A stretch of 32,543 bases of DNA, taken from positions 1 to 32,543 of the forward strand of contig NZ_JH379442.1 of the NCBI RefSeq assembly GCF_000235885.1, in the 5' to 3' direction. The position numbers were made by a program, and so were the translations under genes. Below, one piece after another: positions 1 to 8,856 of this stretch. Under the pieces are notes generated by a model that was not told the origin of the DNA, searched no databases, and worked only from the letters and a program-made list of their open reading frames with translations. The DNA comes from Leyella stercorea DSM 18206. Its GTDB lineage: Bacteria > Bacteroidota > Bacteroidia > Bacteroidales > Bacteroidaceae. Each line of letters opens with the position of its first letter. Within the stretch, counting starts at the first letter, position 1.

Positions 1-68
1 TTGTTAAAAACACAACAATATTATTTGATCCATATTATTATAACACAGTTACAACACTTTAAGCATCT

Positions 69-178
69 GCGTCGGTCGATGCGGATGTCTGCGCCGGTCG
101 ACGCGGATGTCTGCGCCGGTCGATGCGGATGTCTGCGCCGGTCGATGCGGATGTCTGCGTCGGTCGATGCGGATGGTT
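69..178. repeat. 22-bp tandem repeat array, five units
   Basis: Five head-to-tail 22-bp units begin at 69, 91, 113, 135 and 157. The shared core is GGTCGATGCGGATGTCTGC, with C/T variation near the unit start, one ATGC-to-ACGC change in unit 2, and a last unit that diverges after 175. The unit is not a multiple of three, so short open frames across it are artefacts. It is GC-rich inside an AT-rich stretch. The rest of 1-283 holds no gene that I can support. A related array lies at 10021-10110. Confidence 0.95.
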
Positions 179-283
179 CGTTGAAGCGATAAGAACCGAG
201 GCACACATCGTTCCAGACCACGAAACGACAAGTGCTTACACCTTAATTATATTATATAGTCTGCAATAAATAGTCTGGTTTGC

Positions 284-314
284 TTTGTAAAGCGACATAA
301 AAACACTACCTTTG
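284..314 (+). promoter_or_regulatory. Bacteroidota-type promoter of the GH92 gene
   Basis: TTTG at 284-287 and TACCTTTG at 307-314 are separated by 19 bp, an exact fit to the Bacteroidota sigma-ABfr consensus (TTTG, then TAnnTTTG). Transcription should begin near 320, which excludes starts at 312 or 318 and supports ATG 339. Confidence 0.7.
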
Positions 315-338
315 TCTATGAAATTAAAAACCACCTAT

Positions 339-2561
339 ATGAACAAATCCAAAAGACTTTTCTGCAAGCTGGCGTTTGCTGCGCTCGGTCTTCTGCCGAC
401 AATGGCTACAACAGCGCTCGCAGACACCACCGACTACACACAGTACGTTAACCCGTTCGTCGGCAACGCCGACAACGGACACACCTTCCCGGGAGCGTGC
501 CGCCCGTTCGGCATGATACAGACCAGTCCGGTGACGGGTGCTGTGGGCTGGCGCTACTGCTCGGAGTACGTTTATAGCGACTCTCTCATCTGGGGATTTA
601 CGCAGACCCACCTCAACGGCACGGGCTGCATGGACCTTGGCGACATACTCGTGATGCCCACAAGCGGCAAACGCACACGTGCTTGGGATGGTTATCGTTC
701 TCGCTACTCTAAGCAGCAGGAGTTTGCCACACCCGGCTACTACTCGGTTTACCTCACCGACGCCAAGGTGAAAGCCGAACTGACGGCTGCACCGCACGTT
801 GCCTTCCACCGCTACACATTCGACAACCCCGACTCCACTTCCGTATTCATCGACCTGCAGCACGCTCCGGCTTGGCGCGATGAGCAGTACCACTCACAGT
901 GCATCTCGTGCGAGACAAAGTGGGAGGACGCGCAGACTCTCACCGGACACGTACGCAACAAGGTGTGGGTGGACCAGGACTACTTCTTCGTGATGAAGTT
1001 CAACCGCCCGGTTGTCAGCCACATCCAGCTGCCGAAGGCTGTTGACACGGAACGCGGACAACGCATCGTGGCTACGTTCGACATACCGCGTGGCGAGCAA
1101 CTACTCGTTAAGGTGTCAATGTCTACAACAAGCGTTGATGGCGCACGCCTGAACCTCGAAACAGAAGTGCCTGATTGGAACTTTGCCGAGGTGACACGCA
1201 CCGCTCACGACGAGTGGAACTCTTACCTTAGCCGCATCGATGTGACCGGCACCGACACCGACAAGCAGAACTATTACACGGCGTTCTACCACGCACTTAT
1301 CCAGCCTAATCAGATTGCTGACGTTGACGGTAAATACCGCAACGCCGACAACAAGGTTGTCTGCTCAAGCAATGGCGAGTTCTACTCCACCTTCTCCTGC
1401 TGGGACACCTACCGCGCCACTCACCCATTCTACACTATGGTCATTCCGGAGCGCGTCGACGGCTTAGTCAACTCGCTCGTTGAGCAGGCAGAGGTGCAGG
1501 GCTTCCTGCCAATCTGGGGACTCTGGGGCAAGGAGAACTTCTGCATGATTGGCAACCACGCCGTGTCTATCGTAGCCGAAGCTTACCACAAAGGCTTCCG
1601 CGGCTTCGATGCAGAGCGCGCTTTCAACGCCATCAAACGTACACAGACCGTGAACCACGGCGAGAAGTACGACTGGGAGACATACATGAAGTACGGCTAT
1701 TGGCCAACCGACCTTGTCGCGTCTGAATCGGTATCCAACTCACTCGAGTGTATGTACGACGACTATGCCGCAGCCGACATGGCTCGTCTCATGGGCAAGA
1801 AGCAGGATCAGCAGTACTTCGCACGCCGCGCCAACTTCTACAAGAACCTCTTCGACAAGCAGACCAACTTCATGCGTCCGCGCCTTGCCGACGGCTCATG
1901 GAGAAGTCCGTTCAACCCGAGCGACGTGGCTCACGCCGAAACCGTCGGTGGCGACTACACCGAGGGCAACGCATGGCAGTACACATGGCAGGTGCAGCAC
2001 GACATTCCCGGACTCATTAAACTCTTCGGCGGTCAGAAGCCGTTCCTCAAGAAGCTCGACGAGTTCTTCACACTCGAACTCATCACCTCGCAGAACGACG
2101 TGACCGGACTTATCGGACAGTACGCACATGGCAACGAGCCGAGCCATCACGTGGCTTATCTCTACGCCTTAGCAGGTCGCCCATCACGCACGCAGGAACT
2201 CATACGCGAGATTTTCGACACACAGTACCACCCCACCGTTGACGGACTCTGTGGCAACGACGACTGCGGACAGATGTCGGCATGGTACATGCTCTCGGCA
2301 ATGGGTTTCTATCCTGTGAACCCTGTCAGTGGCGAGTATGTATTCGGTGCTCCACAGATGCCAAAGATTGTGCTTCATCTGCCCGAAGGCAAGACATTCA
2401 CCATTGTAGCCGATGGCATTTCTGCCGAGAACAAATACGTAGACTACATCCTGCTCAACGGCAAAAAGTACAACAAAACATCCATTTCGCACAACACAAT
2501 CATGCAAGGTGGCACATTAGTATATAAGATGTGTAGTACAAAAAAGCACGATAAATACTAA
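339..2561 (+). CDS. Secreted GH92 alpha-mannosidase
   Basis: A 740-residue glycoside hydrolase family 92 enzyme. The family consists of calcium-dependent exo-alpha-mannosidases that trim mannose from N-glycans or yeast mannan. ATG 339 is chosen because the promoter element ends at 314; it gives a basic start and hydrophobic signal peptide ending near ALA. The mature N-terminus carries the family signature YVNPFVG followed by GHTFPGACRPFGM. Further blocks are THLNGTG, FSCWDTYRATHPF and a C-terminal GNDDCGQMSAWY block. E542 in TEGNAWQY and D641/D642 in GNDDCG sit where the catalytic acid and base are known in the family. The gene stands alone, with no SusC/SusD neighbours, and a strong hairpin terminator follows. 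Fold and family are confident; linkage specificity is not readable here. Confidence 0.93.
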   Translation: MNKSKRLFCKLAFAALGLLPTMATTALADTTDYTQYVNPFVGNADNGHTFPGACRPFGMIQTSPVTGAVGWRYCSEYVYSDSLIWGFTQTHLNGTGCMDLGDILVMPTSGKRTRAWDGYRSRYSKQQEFATPGYYSVYLTDAKVKAELTAAPHVAFHRYTFDNPDSTSVFIDLQHAPAWRDEQYHSQCISCETKWEDAQTLTGHVRNKVWVDQDYFFVMKFNRPVVSHIQLPKAVDTERGQRIVATFDIPRGEQLLVKVSMSTTSVDGARLNLETEVPDWNFAEVTRTAHDEWNSYLSRIDVTGTDTDKQNYYTAFYHALIQPNQIADVDGKYRNADNKVVCSSNGEFYSTFSCWDTYRATHPFYTMVIPERVDGLVNSLVEQAEVQGFLPIWGLWGKENFCMIGNHAVSIVAEAYHKGFRGFDAERAFNAIKRTQTVNHGEKYDWETYMKYGYWPTDLVASESVSNSLECMYDDYAAADMARLMGKKQDQQYFARRANFYKNLFDKQTNFMRPRLADGSWRSPFNPSDVAHAETVGGDYTEGNAWQYTWQVQHDIPGLIKLFGGQKPFLKKLDEFFTLELITSQNDVTGLIGQYAHGNEPSHHVAYLYALAGRPSRTQELIREIFDTQYHPTVDGLCGNDDCGQMSAWYMLSAMGFYPVNPVSGEYVFGAPQMPKIVLHLPEGKTFTIVADGISAENKYVDYILLNGKKYNKTSISHNTIMQGGTLVYKMCSTKKHDKY

Positions 2562-2634
2562 AAGAAGTTCAAAAAGAAGTCTTTTTTGTCCTACTAATGA
2601 ATAATAATGGTAGATTTTTCCCTTTATATCATCA

Positions 2635-2670
2635 AAAAAGCCAAATAACTTCCAAGTTATTTGGCTTTTT
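2635..2670 (+). terminator. Rho-independent terminator after GH92 gene
   Basis: A perfect 17-bp inverted repeat (arms 2635-2651 and 2654-2670) with a two-base CC gap and a terminal T5 run. The arms start with A5, so it could also act in the other direction. Confidence 0.9.
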
Positions 2671-2691
2671 CATTTATTTTGCTTTACTTTG
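2660..2691 (+). promoter_or_regulatory. Probable ompA promoter overlapping the preceding terminator
   Basis: TTTG at 2660-2663 lies inside the right arm of the terminator. TTACTTTG at 2684-2691, 20 bp downstream, is one mismatch from TAnnTTTG. Predicted leader is about 45 nt to ATG 2744. Confidence 0.45.
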
Positions 2692-2743
2692 CAGCAAATA
2701 ATTATAGAGAGATAACAATAAACTATTATAAAAAAGTAATTTT

Positions 2744-3919
2744 ATGAAAAAGATTTCAACTCTTTTTGCAGCTGCTGTGATGGCAGCTACAGCTTCGGCC
2801 CAAACTGCTACAGAAAGTAAGACTTTTGACAACATGTATGTCGGTGTAAATACCGGTGTGTCAACAGCTTCTAAGGGTCACCATTGGCTTCAGGACTTCC
2901 GTCCAAACCTTGGCGTACGTCTCGGTCGCAACTTCACACCTGTATTTGGTCTCGCAGTTGAGAGCAACATTTACTTCAAGGAAGTTGGCTCTAAGCAGGG
3001 CTTCCTGCACAAGACAGGCACTGCCGTAAACGGCATCAACACCTCACTCCTTGGTACTGCAAACATCACCAACTGGGTAGGTGGTTACAAGGGTGAGCCA
3101 CGTCTCTTCGAAGTATCAGCTGTATATGGTCTTGGTTGGGGTCATGTTTTCTCTAACGCAGCTTCTTACAAAGACAACACTAATATGCTCACTTCTAAGG
3201 CAGGCCTCAACTTCGCCTTCAACCTTGGCAAGACAAAGGCATGGCAGTTCTACGTAGAGCCTTCTATGAACTGGTCGCTCAATGGTCTCGGTTACGAGGG
3301 TGTTGAGTACAGCATCAACCGCTCAATGTTCCAGGTTAATGTTGGCTTCAACTATAAGTTCAAGAACTCTAACGGCACACATAACTTCACAATTGCTTCG
3401 GGTCGCGACCAGGCAGAGGTTGACGCTCTCAACGCTCAGATCAACAGCCTCCGCGAGGAGAACGCCGCTCTCACAAGCAAGGACGAGCAGAACAAGAAGA
3501 ACCTCACCGCTAAGGACACAGAGATCAACAACCTCAAGCAGGCTCTCGAGGAGTGCAACAACCGTCCTGCTCCTAAGGCTGAGACCGCAACTAACCTCCA
3601 GCCGACAGTCATCTTCCGCCAGGGCAAGACTTCTGTAGACCCGGCTCAGGTAGCTTCTATCGAGCTCATCGCCAACTACATGAAGAACCACAAGGAGTCG
3701 AAGGTAGAAATCAAGGGCTACGCTTCTCCAGAGGGTTCTAAGGAAATCAACGAGCGCATCTCTCAGCAGCGTGCTGACGCTGTTAAGGCTATCCTCGTTA
3801 AGAAGTACAAGATTTCAGAGAATCGTCTGAAGGCTACTGGTATGGGTGCTACTGACAAGCTCTTCGAGCAGGTAGAGTTCAACCGCGTTGCTACATTCAA
3901 CGACATCACAAAGGACTAA
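2744..3919 (+). CDS. OmpA-family outer membrane protein
   Basis: A 391-residue outer membrane protein that should tether the outer membrane to peptidoglycan. Residues 1-19 form a signal peptide (cleavage after ASA). Residues about 28-212 are glycine/aromatic-rich and alternate like a beta-barrel. Residues about 222-272 are a charged heptad-rich coiled coil beginning AEVDALNAQINSLREEN. Residues about 287-391 are the OmpA peptidoglycan-binding domain, with GYASPEGSKEINERISQQRA carrying the conserved N and R contacts. This barrel/coiled-coil/OmpA order matches the abundant OmpA-like porins of Prevotella and Porphyromonas. Codon use is strongly biased (CTC, AAG, GTA, TCT), as expected for a highly expressed protein. 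It is monocistronic between terminators. Confidence 0.9.
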   Translation: MKKISTLFAAAVMAATASAQTATESKTFDNMYVGVNTGVSTASKGHHWLQDFRPNLGVRLGRNFTPVFGLAVESNIYFKEVGSKQGFLHKTGTAVNGINTSLLGTANITNWVGGYKGEPRLFEVSAVYGLGWGHVFSNAASYKDNTNMLTSKAGLNFAFNLGKTKAWQFYVEPSMNWSLNGLGYEGVEYSINRSMFQVNVGFNYKFKNSNGTHNFTIASGRDQAEVDALNAQINSLREENAALTSKDEQNKKNLTAKDTEINNLKQALEECNNRPAPKAETATNLQPTVIFRQGKTSVDPAQVASIELIANYMKNHKESKVEIKGYASPEGSKEINERISQQRADAVKAILVKKYKISENRLKATGMGATDKLFEQVEFNRVATFNDITKD

Positions 3920-3945
3920 TTGTTCACCGAACAAATAATCCGAAA

Positions 3946-3974
3946 TTGCTTGAGTGCCCATGCTGCTCAAGCAA
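3946..3974 (+). terminator. First of two hairpins after ompA
   Basis: A 9-bp inverted repeat (TTGCTTGAG at 3946-3954, CTCAAGCAA at 3966-3974) with an 11-nt loop. No T-run follows, so it may protect the mRNA 3' end rather than terminate. Confidence 0.5.
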
Positions 3975-3984
3975 CATAAAAAAC

Positions 3985-4025
3985 AAATCCCAGTGTAATG
4001 ACTCAACCATTGCACTGGGATTTTT
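3985..4025. terminator. Bidirectional terminator between convergent genes
   Basis: A 16-bp stem (3985-4000 with 4008-4023, one G-T pair) with a 7-nt loop and a T-run. It lies between ompA (plus) and the thioesterase gene (minus, ending 4040), and A-rich sequence on the left arm allows it to serve both. Confidence 0.85.
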
Positions 4026-4039
4026 CGTATCAATTCGTT

Positions 4040-4831
4040 TTACTTCGCTACAAATTTTATCTTACAACGACACACTTCCTTAAGCTCGGCATCCGCCTTC
4101 TGTCCGGCATCACCCTCCGGTGTCTGCTTCATCACTTGCACACAGAACTCACCATCTGCCACCTCTTCAACAAACAGATGCAAGCGATCGCCACAATGCG
4201 ACTCTGCAACATAAGCTATATCGAAGCGCTGCAAACGATTCGTGCGATAGAAGTCGAGCGTCCAAAGGTCAAGAATATGCTCTATGTACTTCACGCTATT
4301 GATGTGTCCGTTGACATCCACATCGCTGTAACGTGTCTCAACAATGCGTCGACACTCAGCTGCTTTCGATAGTTTCACACGCTTGAACGGCTCAATCGGG
4401 CACGGCTCATCGGTCTCGATGTACTTCGTAATCAGTCCGTCGCGCTCCGCAAGAATATCCACCGGCTGACGCGTATCGGTGTCAATCATTGCCCAAATGC
4501 TGCGACCATAGCCGTAGTGCTTGCCGCTCTTATCACGAATGGCATAGTTGCGACTCGTGAAGAACTTCATCACGTTCTCCACCCACGTGTCCACCGTGAT
4601 GCGGTCGTAAGCAAGGGGCATTTCGTCGAGCTCCATAACGAAGCGCGAGAGCACCCAGGTCTTGTGCACCGTGTTGAGATAGTCCATGCCGTAACCACGC
4701 TCGTTGCTATGGAAGTCGGCTGCATTCAGCAGATGGTTACCAAGATGTCCAAGAAATATATGGTTAGAAAAATCGCAGTGGAATGGCTCCACAAGGAAGT
4801 CGTAGCTTCCAATCTTACTTAATAAATCCAT
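4040..4831 (-). CDS. Acyl-ACP thioesterase (FatA/FatB family)
   Basis: A 263-residue cytoplasmic hydrolase expected to release fatty acids from acyl carrier protein. It has the double hot-dog layout of the bacterial relatives of plant FatA/FatB. The first hot-dog covers roughly residues 5-130 (TWVLSRFVMELDEMP, RSIWAMIDTDTRQPV). The second starts near 155 with the catalytic-region motif DVNGHINSVKYIEHILD, where N174 and H176 occupy the Asn/His positions of the family. It starts 9 bp after the stop of the secreted-protein gene upstream, so the two are probably co-transcribed. Chain-length preference cannot be read from the sequence. Confidence 0.88.
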   Translation of the reverse strand: MDLLSKIGSYDFLVEPFHCDFSNHIFLGHLGNHLLNAADFHSNERGYGMDYLNTVHKTWVLSRFVMELDEMPLAYDRITVDTWVENVMKFFTSRNYAIRDKSGKHYGYGRSIWAMIDTDTRQPVDILAERDGLITKYIETDEPCPIEPFKRVKLSKAAECRRIVETRYSDVDVNGHINSVKYIEHILDLWTLDFYRTNRLQRFDIAYVAESHCGDRLHLFVEEVADGEFCVQVMKQTPEGDAGQKADAELKEVCRCKIKFVAK

Positions 4832-4840
4832 AATCTACTC

Positions 4841-6025
4841 TTATTTTGATGAACTTTTGCCCCTATCCATACTTATTCTCACAGAACGAGGCTTTCCATT
4901 AGAATCATATTTACAATTATCGTAAAGACTGGGCATAAAGAAGTATGCACGCAATCCTTTCAAGTTGCCTTCTGCATTCGGCGTTACAAGCTGCTTGCCA
5001 TCAGCACCGACAAACCTATAGTGCCCGTCGGCTGGTAGAAGCACGGGGTCGTAAGTACCCACAAACAGGAAGTTGCCTAAAGAGAGCTTACCAGTCAACG
5101 TCGCAGGCTTGGCAGCGAGGATGAACTTATTCTTCACAACCGGCTTAACCACATCTTTCGTCACCCCATTCAAGAATTGCACAAGATATGGTTCGCCAGC
5201 AACTGTCGACTTTACACTGAGGAAGTGATACACCACATTATCATCGTCTACCTCCACATTCTGAAGTTGTTTGAACTGCATACCCGGGAAAGCTGTGCGA
5301 ATATCGCTTTCTGTAAGACCGAATGGCAGACAAAGTGTATAGCATCCGCCATCGGCACGGAACGTGCGATCGATAGTTACGTTGTGCACATAAGCGTCTT
5401 GATAGTACGAAGCAATGTCTGCATTGCCACCCGACTCACCGAACGTAAGACTCTCTACAACAACCGCATTTACAAGCCGGCGATATATCTGCACCTTGCC
5501 ATAGCCGTCATACCTAACATAGCGTGCGAAGCGTTCCGAGTCTGGTTTATAATCAAGATATCCTCCATTTTTAAACTTTACAAAACTGATACGGGCATTG
5601 CCCTCGTCCGAGAATTTTATATCAATCTCATTTGTCTTTTCCGTTTCTCTCTCCTGGAACATCAACGAATATGAAGCCTTCGTGCCTGCGCTAAGCCAAC
5701 CACACCTGCTATCCTTCAACCTCCAGCCACCAGTTATTTTCTTCACTTTGAACACCGCCATGCTGTCCGTTTCGCACGCAGCCAACTCCAGCTCGTCCTC
5801 CTTGCTCAACCTTATCAAGCATGGCAGCACATAGTCCTTTTTCGCATTCTGATACCTACTCATAGCCACGCCATTATCCTTGCTGACGATAATTATCTCG
5901 TCGCCATCGCGCAGAAACGAGGGGTCGGATATGTGCATATATTTTGCGGTTGCGTTTTGTGCGTCCACTCCGATTGGCACCAAAGAGAGTAGCATGATGA
6001 TAGCTGAAAGCGTGAATTTAGTCAT
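4841..6025 (-). CDS. Secreted protein of unknown function
   Basis: A 394-residue protein with a signal peptide (residues 1-22, ending VDA before Q) and no lipobox, membrane helix or recognisable catalytic motif. The body is beta-rich. The C-terminal half has the blocks YTLCLPFGL, GEPYLVQF, NFLFVGTYDPV and LKGLRAYFFMP. From memory, similar blocks recur at the C-terminal side of many Prevotella and Bacteroides surface proteins, where they follow variable N-terminal parts. I do not see a type IX secretion C-terminal domain. It lies upstream of the thioesterase gene on the same strand. A role cannot be assigned. Confidence 0.75.
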   Translation of the reverse strand: MTKFTLSAIIMLLSLVPIGVDAQNATAKYMHISDPSFLRDGDEIIIVSKDNGVAMSRYQNAKKDYVLPCLIRLSKEDELELAACETDSMAVFKVKKITGGWRLKDSRCGWLSAGTKASYSLMFQERETEKTNEIDIKFSDEGNARISFVKFKNGGYLDYKPDSERFARYVRYDGYGKVQIYRRLVNAVVVESLTFGESGGNADIASYYQDAYVHNVTIDRTFRADGGCYTLCLPFGLTESDIRTAFPGMQFKQLQNVEVDDDNVVYHFLSVKSTVAGEPYLVQFLNGVTKDVVKPVVKNKFILAAKPATLTGKLSLGNFLFVGTYDPVLLPADGHYRFVGADGKQLVTPNAEGNLKGLRAYFFMPSLYDNCKYDSNGKPRSVRISMDRGKSSSK

Positions 6026-6055
6026 TCGAATGTTTGGTTTTTAGTAATTCAGTTT

Positions 6056-6087
6056 CGACCCTAACACCACAAAGAGTGTTAGGGTCG
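6056..6087 (-). terminator. Hairpin downstream of nrdG
   Basis: A perfect 12-bp inverted repeat (6056-6067 with 6076-6087) with an 8-nt loop, 41 bp after the nrdG stop and 30 bp before the next minus-strand start codon. It has no good T-run, so the terminator assignment is by position and stem strength. Confidence 0.6.
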
Positions 6088-6128
6088 ACTAATAGAATAT
6101 TCGGAATTATAACATTAGCGTAGTTTGT

Positions 6129-6593
6129 CTACTTCCAAAAGCGTGATGTAATATCTGTAAAGTCGTCACCCACAGCACGCTTGTAGAGTCGTTGATTAGT
6201 GGTGCGCTCCTTCAGACAGCCAAGATGTTCGATATACGGACCGAGCTTTATATAGTCGAAGTCGCTTTTGCGTATTGTTCTTGGGAACAGCTGACGACCG
6301 CTATACCATGCCACCTTCAGCTTGGGGTGTTCACGATGCAGATACTGCGAGAGTTGGCTAACGTACTTCGGGTCAGCATCGCCACCCATAAAGCAGATGC
6401 AGGTTATCTCGTCATTATAGTCGGCAACGAGTTTGTCGAGCACCATTGGTGTCAGTGGTTCGCCGATGTTCTCCCACAGATACTGACTGTGGCAGCCCGG
6501 ACAACGACACGGACAGCCCGTGATGTTGATAGACAGCGTCACCTCATCGGGGATTTCCTGGAACACTATGCCTGTATTGAGATAATTTAGCAT
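6129..6593 (-). CDS. nrdG: Anaerobic ribonucleotide reductase activase NrdG
   Basis: A 154-residue radical-SAM activase that installs the glycyl radical on NrdD. The N-terminus has NITGCPCRCPGCHSQ, giving the CX3CX2C iron-sulfur motif as C27, C31 and C34; C29 is an additional cysteine inside it. Downstream, ICFMGGDADP matches the GGDP-like SAM-binding segment. The length is typical for NrdG. The start codon lies 37 bp after the nrdD stop on the same strand, the standard nrdDG order. Confidence 0.95.
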   Translation of the reverse strand: MLNYLNTGIVFQEIPDEVTLSINITGCPCRCPGCHSQYLWENIGEPLTPMVLDKLVADYNDEITCICFMGGDADPKYVSQLSQYLHREHPKLKVAWYSGRQLFPRTIRKSDFDYIKLGPYIEHLGCLKERTTNQRLYKRAVGDDFTDITSRFWK

Positions 6594-6630
6594 TGTTTTA
6601 TACGTTTTTTTTAGTTTCGCAAGCGAAAGT

Positions 6631-8733
6631 TCAATCCTTTACTTCGTTTGTTCCGTTGGCATAGAAGCGACGTGCCGCCTCTTTCTGACGAGCCTCAGAG
6701 AAGTTGCTCACACGCTTCAGATAGCCGATGATACGTGTCATGTAGTCAACATTCTCACTTCCGCAATGCGGACACTTCTTCAGATAACGCTTGTCGATAT
6801 GTCCACACTCGTTACAGATAGTGTTCGGGATATTGAATGTGAAGTAGTTGCAACCCTCCTTGGCAGCAATGCGCAGGAGCTGACGATACTGCGCCTTCGA
6901 GAGGTGCTCGTCGAGGTTCATGTGGAGTGCCGAGCCACCGGTGAGGTGCTCAATGTATGGTGCGCCGTGCATCTTGAACTTGTCAACCACGTTGAGCGAG
7001 TCGTCCTCCACGATGTAGAAGTAGCTGTTGTAGCAGTCGCGCGGCACGAAGTAGCCGTCCTCACGATCCCACTTGGCGTGTTTCACACCCACGTTCTCAG
7101 CCGGAATCATCTCGCAGTTGAACAGCACATCCTTTGTGCGATACTTCTTGTTGTACTTCTCAACCAGCCCGAGCACTTTCTGTACGAAGTGCAGATAGTC
7201 GGGGTTGTCGCTAATCTTCAAGCCCATGAATTCGGCAGCCTCCACGAGTCCGTTCACACCGATGGTGAGATACTGGCGGCCCATATTGATGTATCCTGCG
7301 TCAAACAGTGGCAGCATGCCTTGCGCCTGCAGTTCCTTCAGGTTCTCGTTGTAAGCAAGCTGCACTTTATGGCAGAGTTCAATCACCTCCGAGAGATAGT
7401 CGGCATAGTCGAGTCCGTTCTTTACGGCGTACTGTATGCAACGGTTGAGATTGATGGTGAGCACGCTCTTAGAGCCGGTAGACACACCGCCCGCACCGAG
7501 TGTGTAGCTGAAGCCGTTGTCCTGAATCTCGTTGCGCAGACGGCAGCAAGAGCTGAGCGAGTCGGCATTGTCGCTCATGTATGTGAAGAACGAGTGACCC
7601 TCCGAGTACATCTCCGCCGTGAAGTCGCCCCACTCCTTGTCTATCATGTCACCGTCCTTTGCGAGCAGTGCCATTGTCTCTACCGGGAAGGTGAGCACGG
7701 TCTTTGTGCGCTCGTTGTTGAACCACTTCATGAAGCGTTTCTGCAGCCATGAGAGTCCGTTCCAATCGGGTTTTGAACCGTCGGGGAAGATGAACTCGCC
7801 GAAGAGGCTTTCGAAGTATGGTTTGTCGTAATAAGCCACGTTCCAGAACACTGCCTGATAGTTGCGTGCGCCGGTCGGCTGGTTGATTGAGTAGACGATC
7901 TGCTCGAAGCAGTCGGTAATCACCTTGTCGATGGTGCGCTGTTTAGACGAGAGGTCTACTACTTTGTCTGCGTGCTCCCAATAGTCGAGTCCGTACTCTT
8001 TACCGATGAAGTAGTTGAGGTACATGAGGAACTCCGGCGTAGCGCAGGCACCGCTCAGCATACTCGAAACCATGAACACCATATTGACAAATCCGCCGCA
8101 GAACGACTTCAGATTTGTAGGAGCCGTCGAGTTGCCGCCGATGCTCGTTGTGCCGCCGATGAGCCATGGGTACATCGTGATTGAAGCACAATAGTTGGCG
8201 AGCGAGGTTTCGTCGTTCTTATATATAAAGTGGTGGTTAAGCTTGTCTATGTATTCATCAGCAAGTCTCTTACCGTACATCTTCTTGATACGGTCAGTGA
8301 GCAGGCGACGGTTCAAGCGGATGAAGCTCGACTTCGGAAGCTCGCCGATGAGCGTAGCGATGTTCTTGTGCTCCACGTTGGCATTGGCATCGTACTTAGA
8401 GCCTGTGGCTGCGTTTGCTGCGTGACAATAGTCGGTAAGGAACTTGAGTTTTTCGAGCGTCTCGCGATCCTCCGAGTGAAGCTGTCTATATATGATGAAC
8501 GACTTAGCCACCTTGAAGTAGCCCTCACTCATCAGAGCCTTCTCCACCTGGTTCTGAATATCCTCCACCGAGATGCCGTCAAAAACATCAATGTGGCTGA
8601 CAATCTTCGATACAGAAGCCAAATCTATATCCTCGTTCACTGACTCGAACGCCTTAAGTATGGCGTTCATAATCTTGTCTAAAGAGAAGCGATCTTTAGA
8701 CCCGTCGCGTTTGACAATTGCAAAATCTTTCAT
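6631..8733 (-). CDS. nrdD: Anaerobic ribonucleoside-triphosphate reductase NrdD
   Basis: A 700-residue class III ribonucleotide reductase that makes deoxynucleotides without oxygen. Residues about 2-90 form an ATP-cone allosteric domain. The catalytic barrel includes GGTTSIGGNSTAPTNL and SCCRLRNE. The C-terminus has a four-cysteine zinc site (C640, C643, C654, C657) and the glycyl-radical loop RIIGYL with G670. ATG 8733 is chosen: the frame continues upstream only to a TTG at 8820, and that extension is low-complexity, lysine-rich and built from leader repeats. The family normally starts at MKDF-like sequence just before the ATP-cone. It is co-directional with nrdG and with the hemerythrin regulator at 8962. 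Confidence 0.95.
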   Translation of the reverse strand: MKDFAIVKRDGSKDRFSLDKIMNAILKAFESVNEDIDLASVSKIVSHIDVFDGISVEDIQNQVEKALMSEGYFKVAKSFIIYRQLHSEDRETLEKLKFLTDYCHAANAATGSKYDANANVEHKNIATLIGELPKSSFIRLNRRLLTDRIKKMYGKRLADEYIDKLNHHFIYKNDETSLANYCASITMYPWLIGGTTSIGGNSTAPTNLKSFCGGFVNMVFMVSSMLSGACATPEFLMYLNYFIGKEYGLDYWEHADKVVDLSSKQRTIDKVITDCFEQIVYSINQPTGARNYQAVFWNVAYYDKPYFESLFGEFIFPDGSKPDWNGLSWLQKRFMKWFNNERTKTVLTFPVETMALLAKDGDMIDKEWGDFTAEMYSEGHSFFTYMSDNADSLSSCCRLRNEIQDNGFSYTLGAGGVSTGSKSVLTINLNRCIQYAVKNGLDYADYLSEVIELCHKVQLAYNENLKELQAQGMLPLFDAGYINMGRQYLTIGVNGLVEAAEFMGLKISDNPDYLHFVQKVLGLVEKYNKKYRTKDVLFNCEMIPAENVGVKHAKWDREDGYFVPRDCYNSYFYIVEDDSLNVVDKFKMHGAPYIEHLTGGSALHMNLDEHLSKAQYRQLLRIAAKEGCNYFTFNIPNTICNECGHIDKRYLKKCPHCGSENVDYMTRIIGYLKRVSNFSEARQKEAARRFYANGTNEVKD

Positions 8734-8737
8734 ATTT

Positions 8738-8832
8738 AAGTTTTCCGTTTGAGATAACTTTTTCAATTTTAGAAATCGAAAAGTTTTCCGTTTTGGAAAA
8801 CTTTTGTTAGTTCCGTGCAATGAAAAGTTTTC
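8738..8832 (-). promoter_or_regulatory. nrdD leader with repeated, mutually pairing elements
   Basis: The 13-mer AAGTTTTCCGTTT occurs identically at 8738-8750 and 8781-8793, and a diverged copy (AAGTTTTCTGATT) sits at 8825-8837. A perfect 11-bp inverted repeat, 8779-8789 with 8795-8805 and a 5-nt loop, uses the central copy. In the minus-strand transcript one arm (8805-8795) can pair with the copy before it, the copy after it, or the copy next to the start codon. This suggests a conformational switch or a multi-site operator. No ligand is proposed. Confidence 0.5.
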
Positions 8833-8856
8833 TGATTTATGTTTTTGTTACGCTTG

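Noticed and set aside
69-178. CRISPR array
   Set aside because: The 22-bp units are directly adjacent with no unique spacers, and there are no cas genes; the same holds for 10021-10110.
1-231. Short open frames across the first tandem repeat on both strands
   Set aside because: They are made of repeat units whose 22-bp length cycles through all frames, giving Arg/Asp/Cys-rich nonsense with no start signals.
339-2561. Polysaccharide utilisation locus with GH92 or GH29
   Set aside because: The two glycosidases are 24 kb apart and no SusC/SusD-like, surface-binding or hybrid two-component genes are in the window.
6766-7752. Long plus-strand frame of 328 codons opposite nrdD
   Set aside because: It mirrors the codon bias of nrdD on the other strand and resembles no protein family; similar antisense frames at 28257-29207, 29335-30168 and 30355-31080 were dropped for the same reason.
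8734-8820. N-terminal extension of NrdD from TTG 8820
   Set aside because: It is encoded by the leader repeats, is lysine-rich, and lies before the normal start of the ATP-cone domain.
8734-8856. Cobalamin riboswitch or NrdR boxes in the nrdD leader
   Set aside because: I see no B12-box-like sequence and no paired NrdR palindromes; only the repeat elements described.
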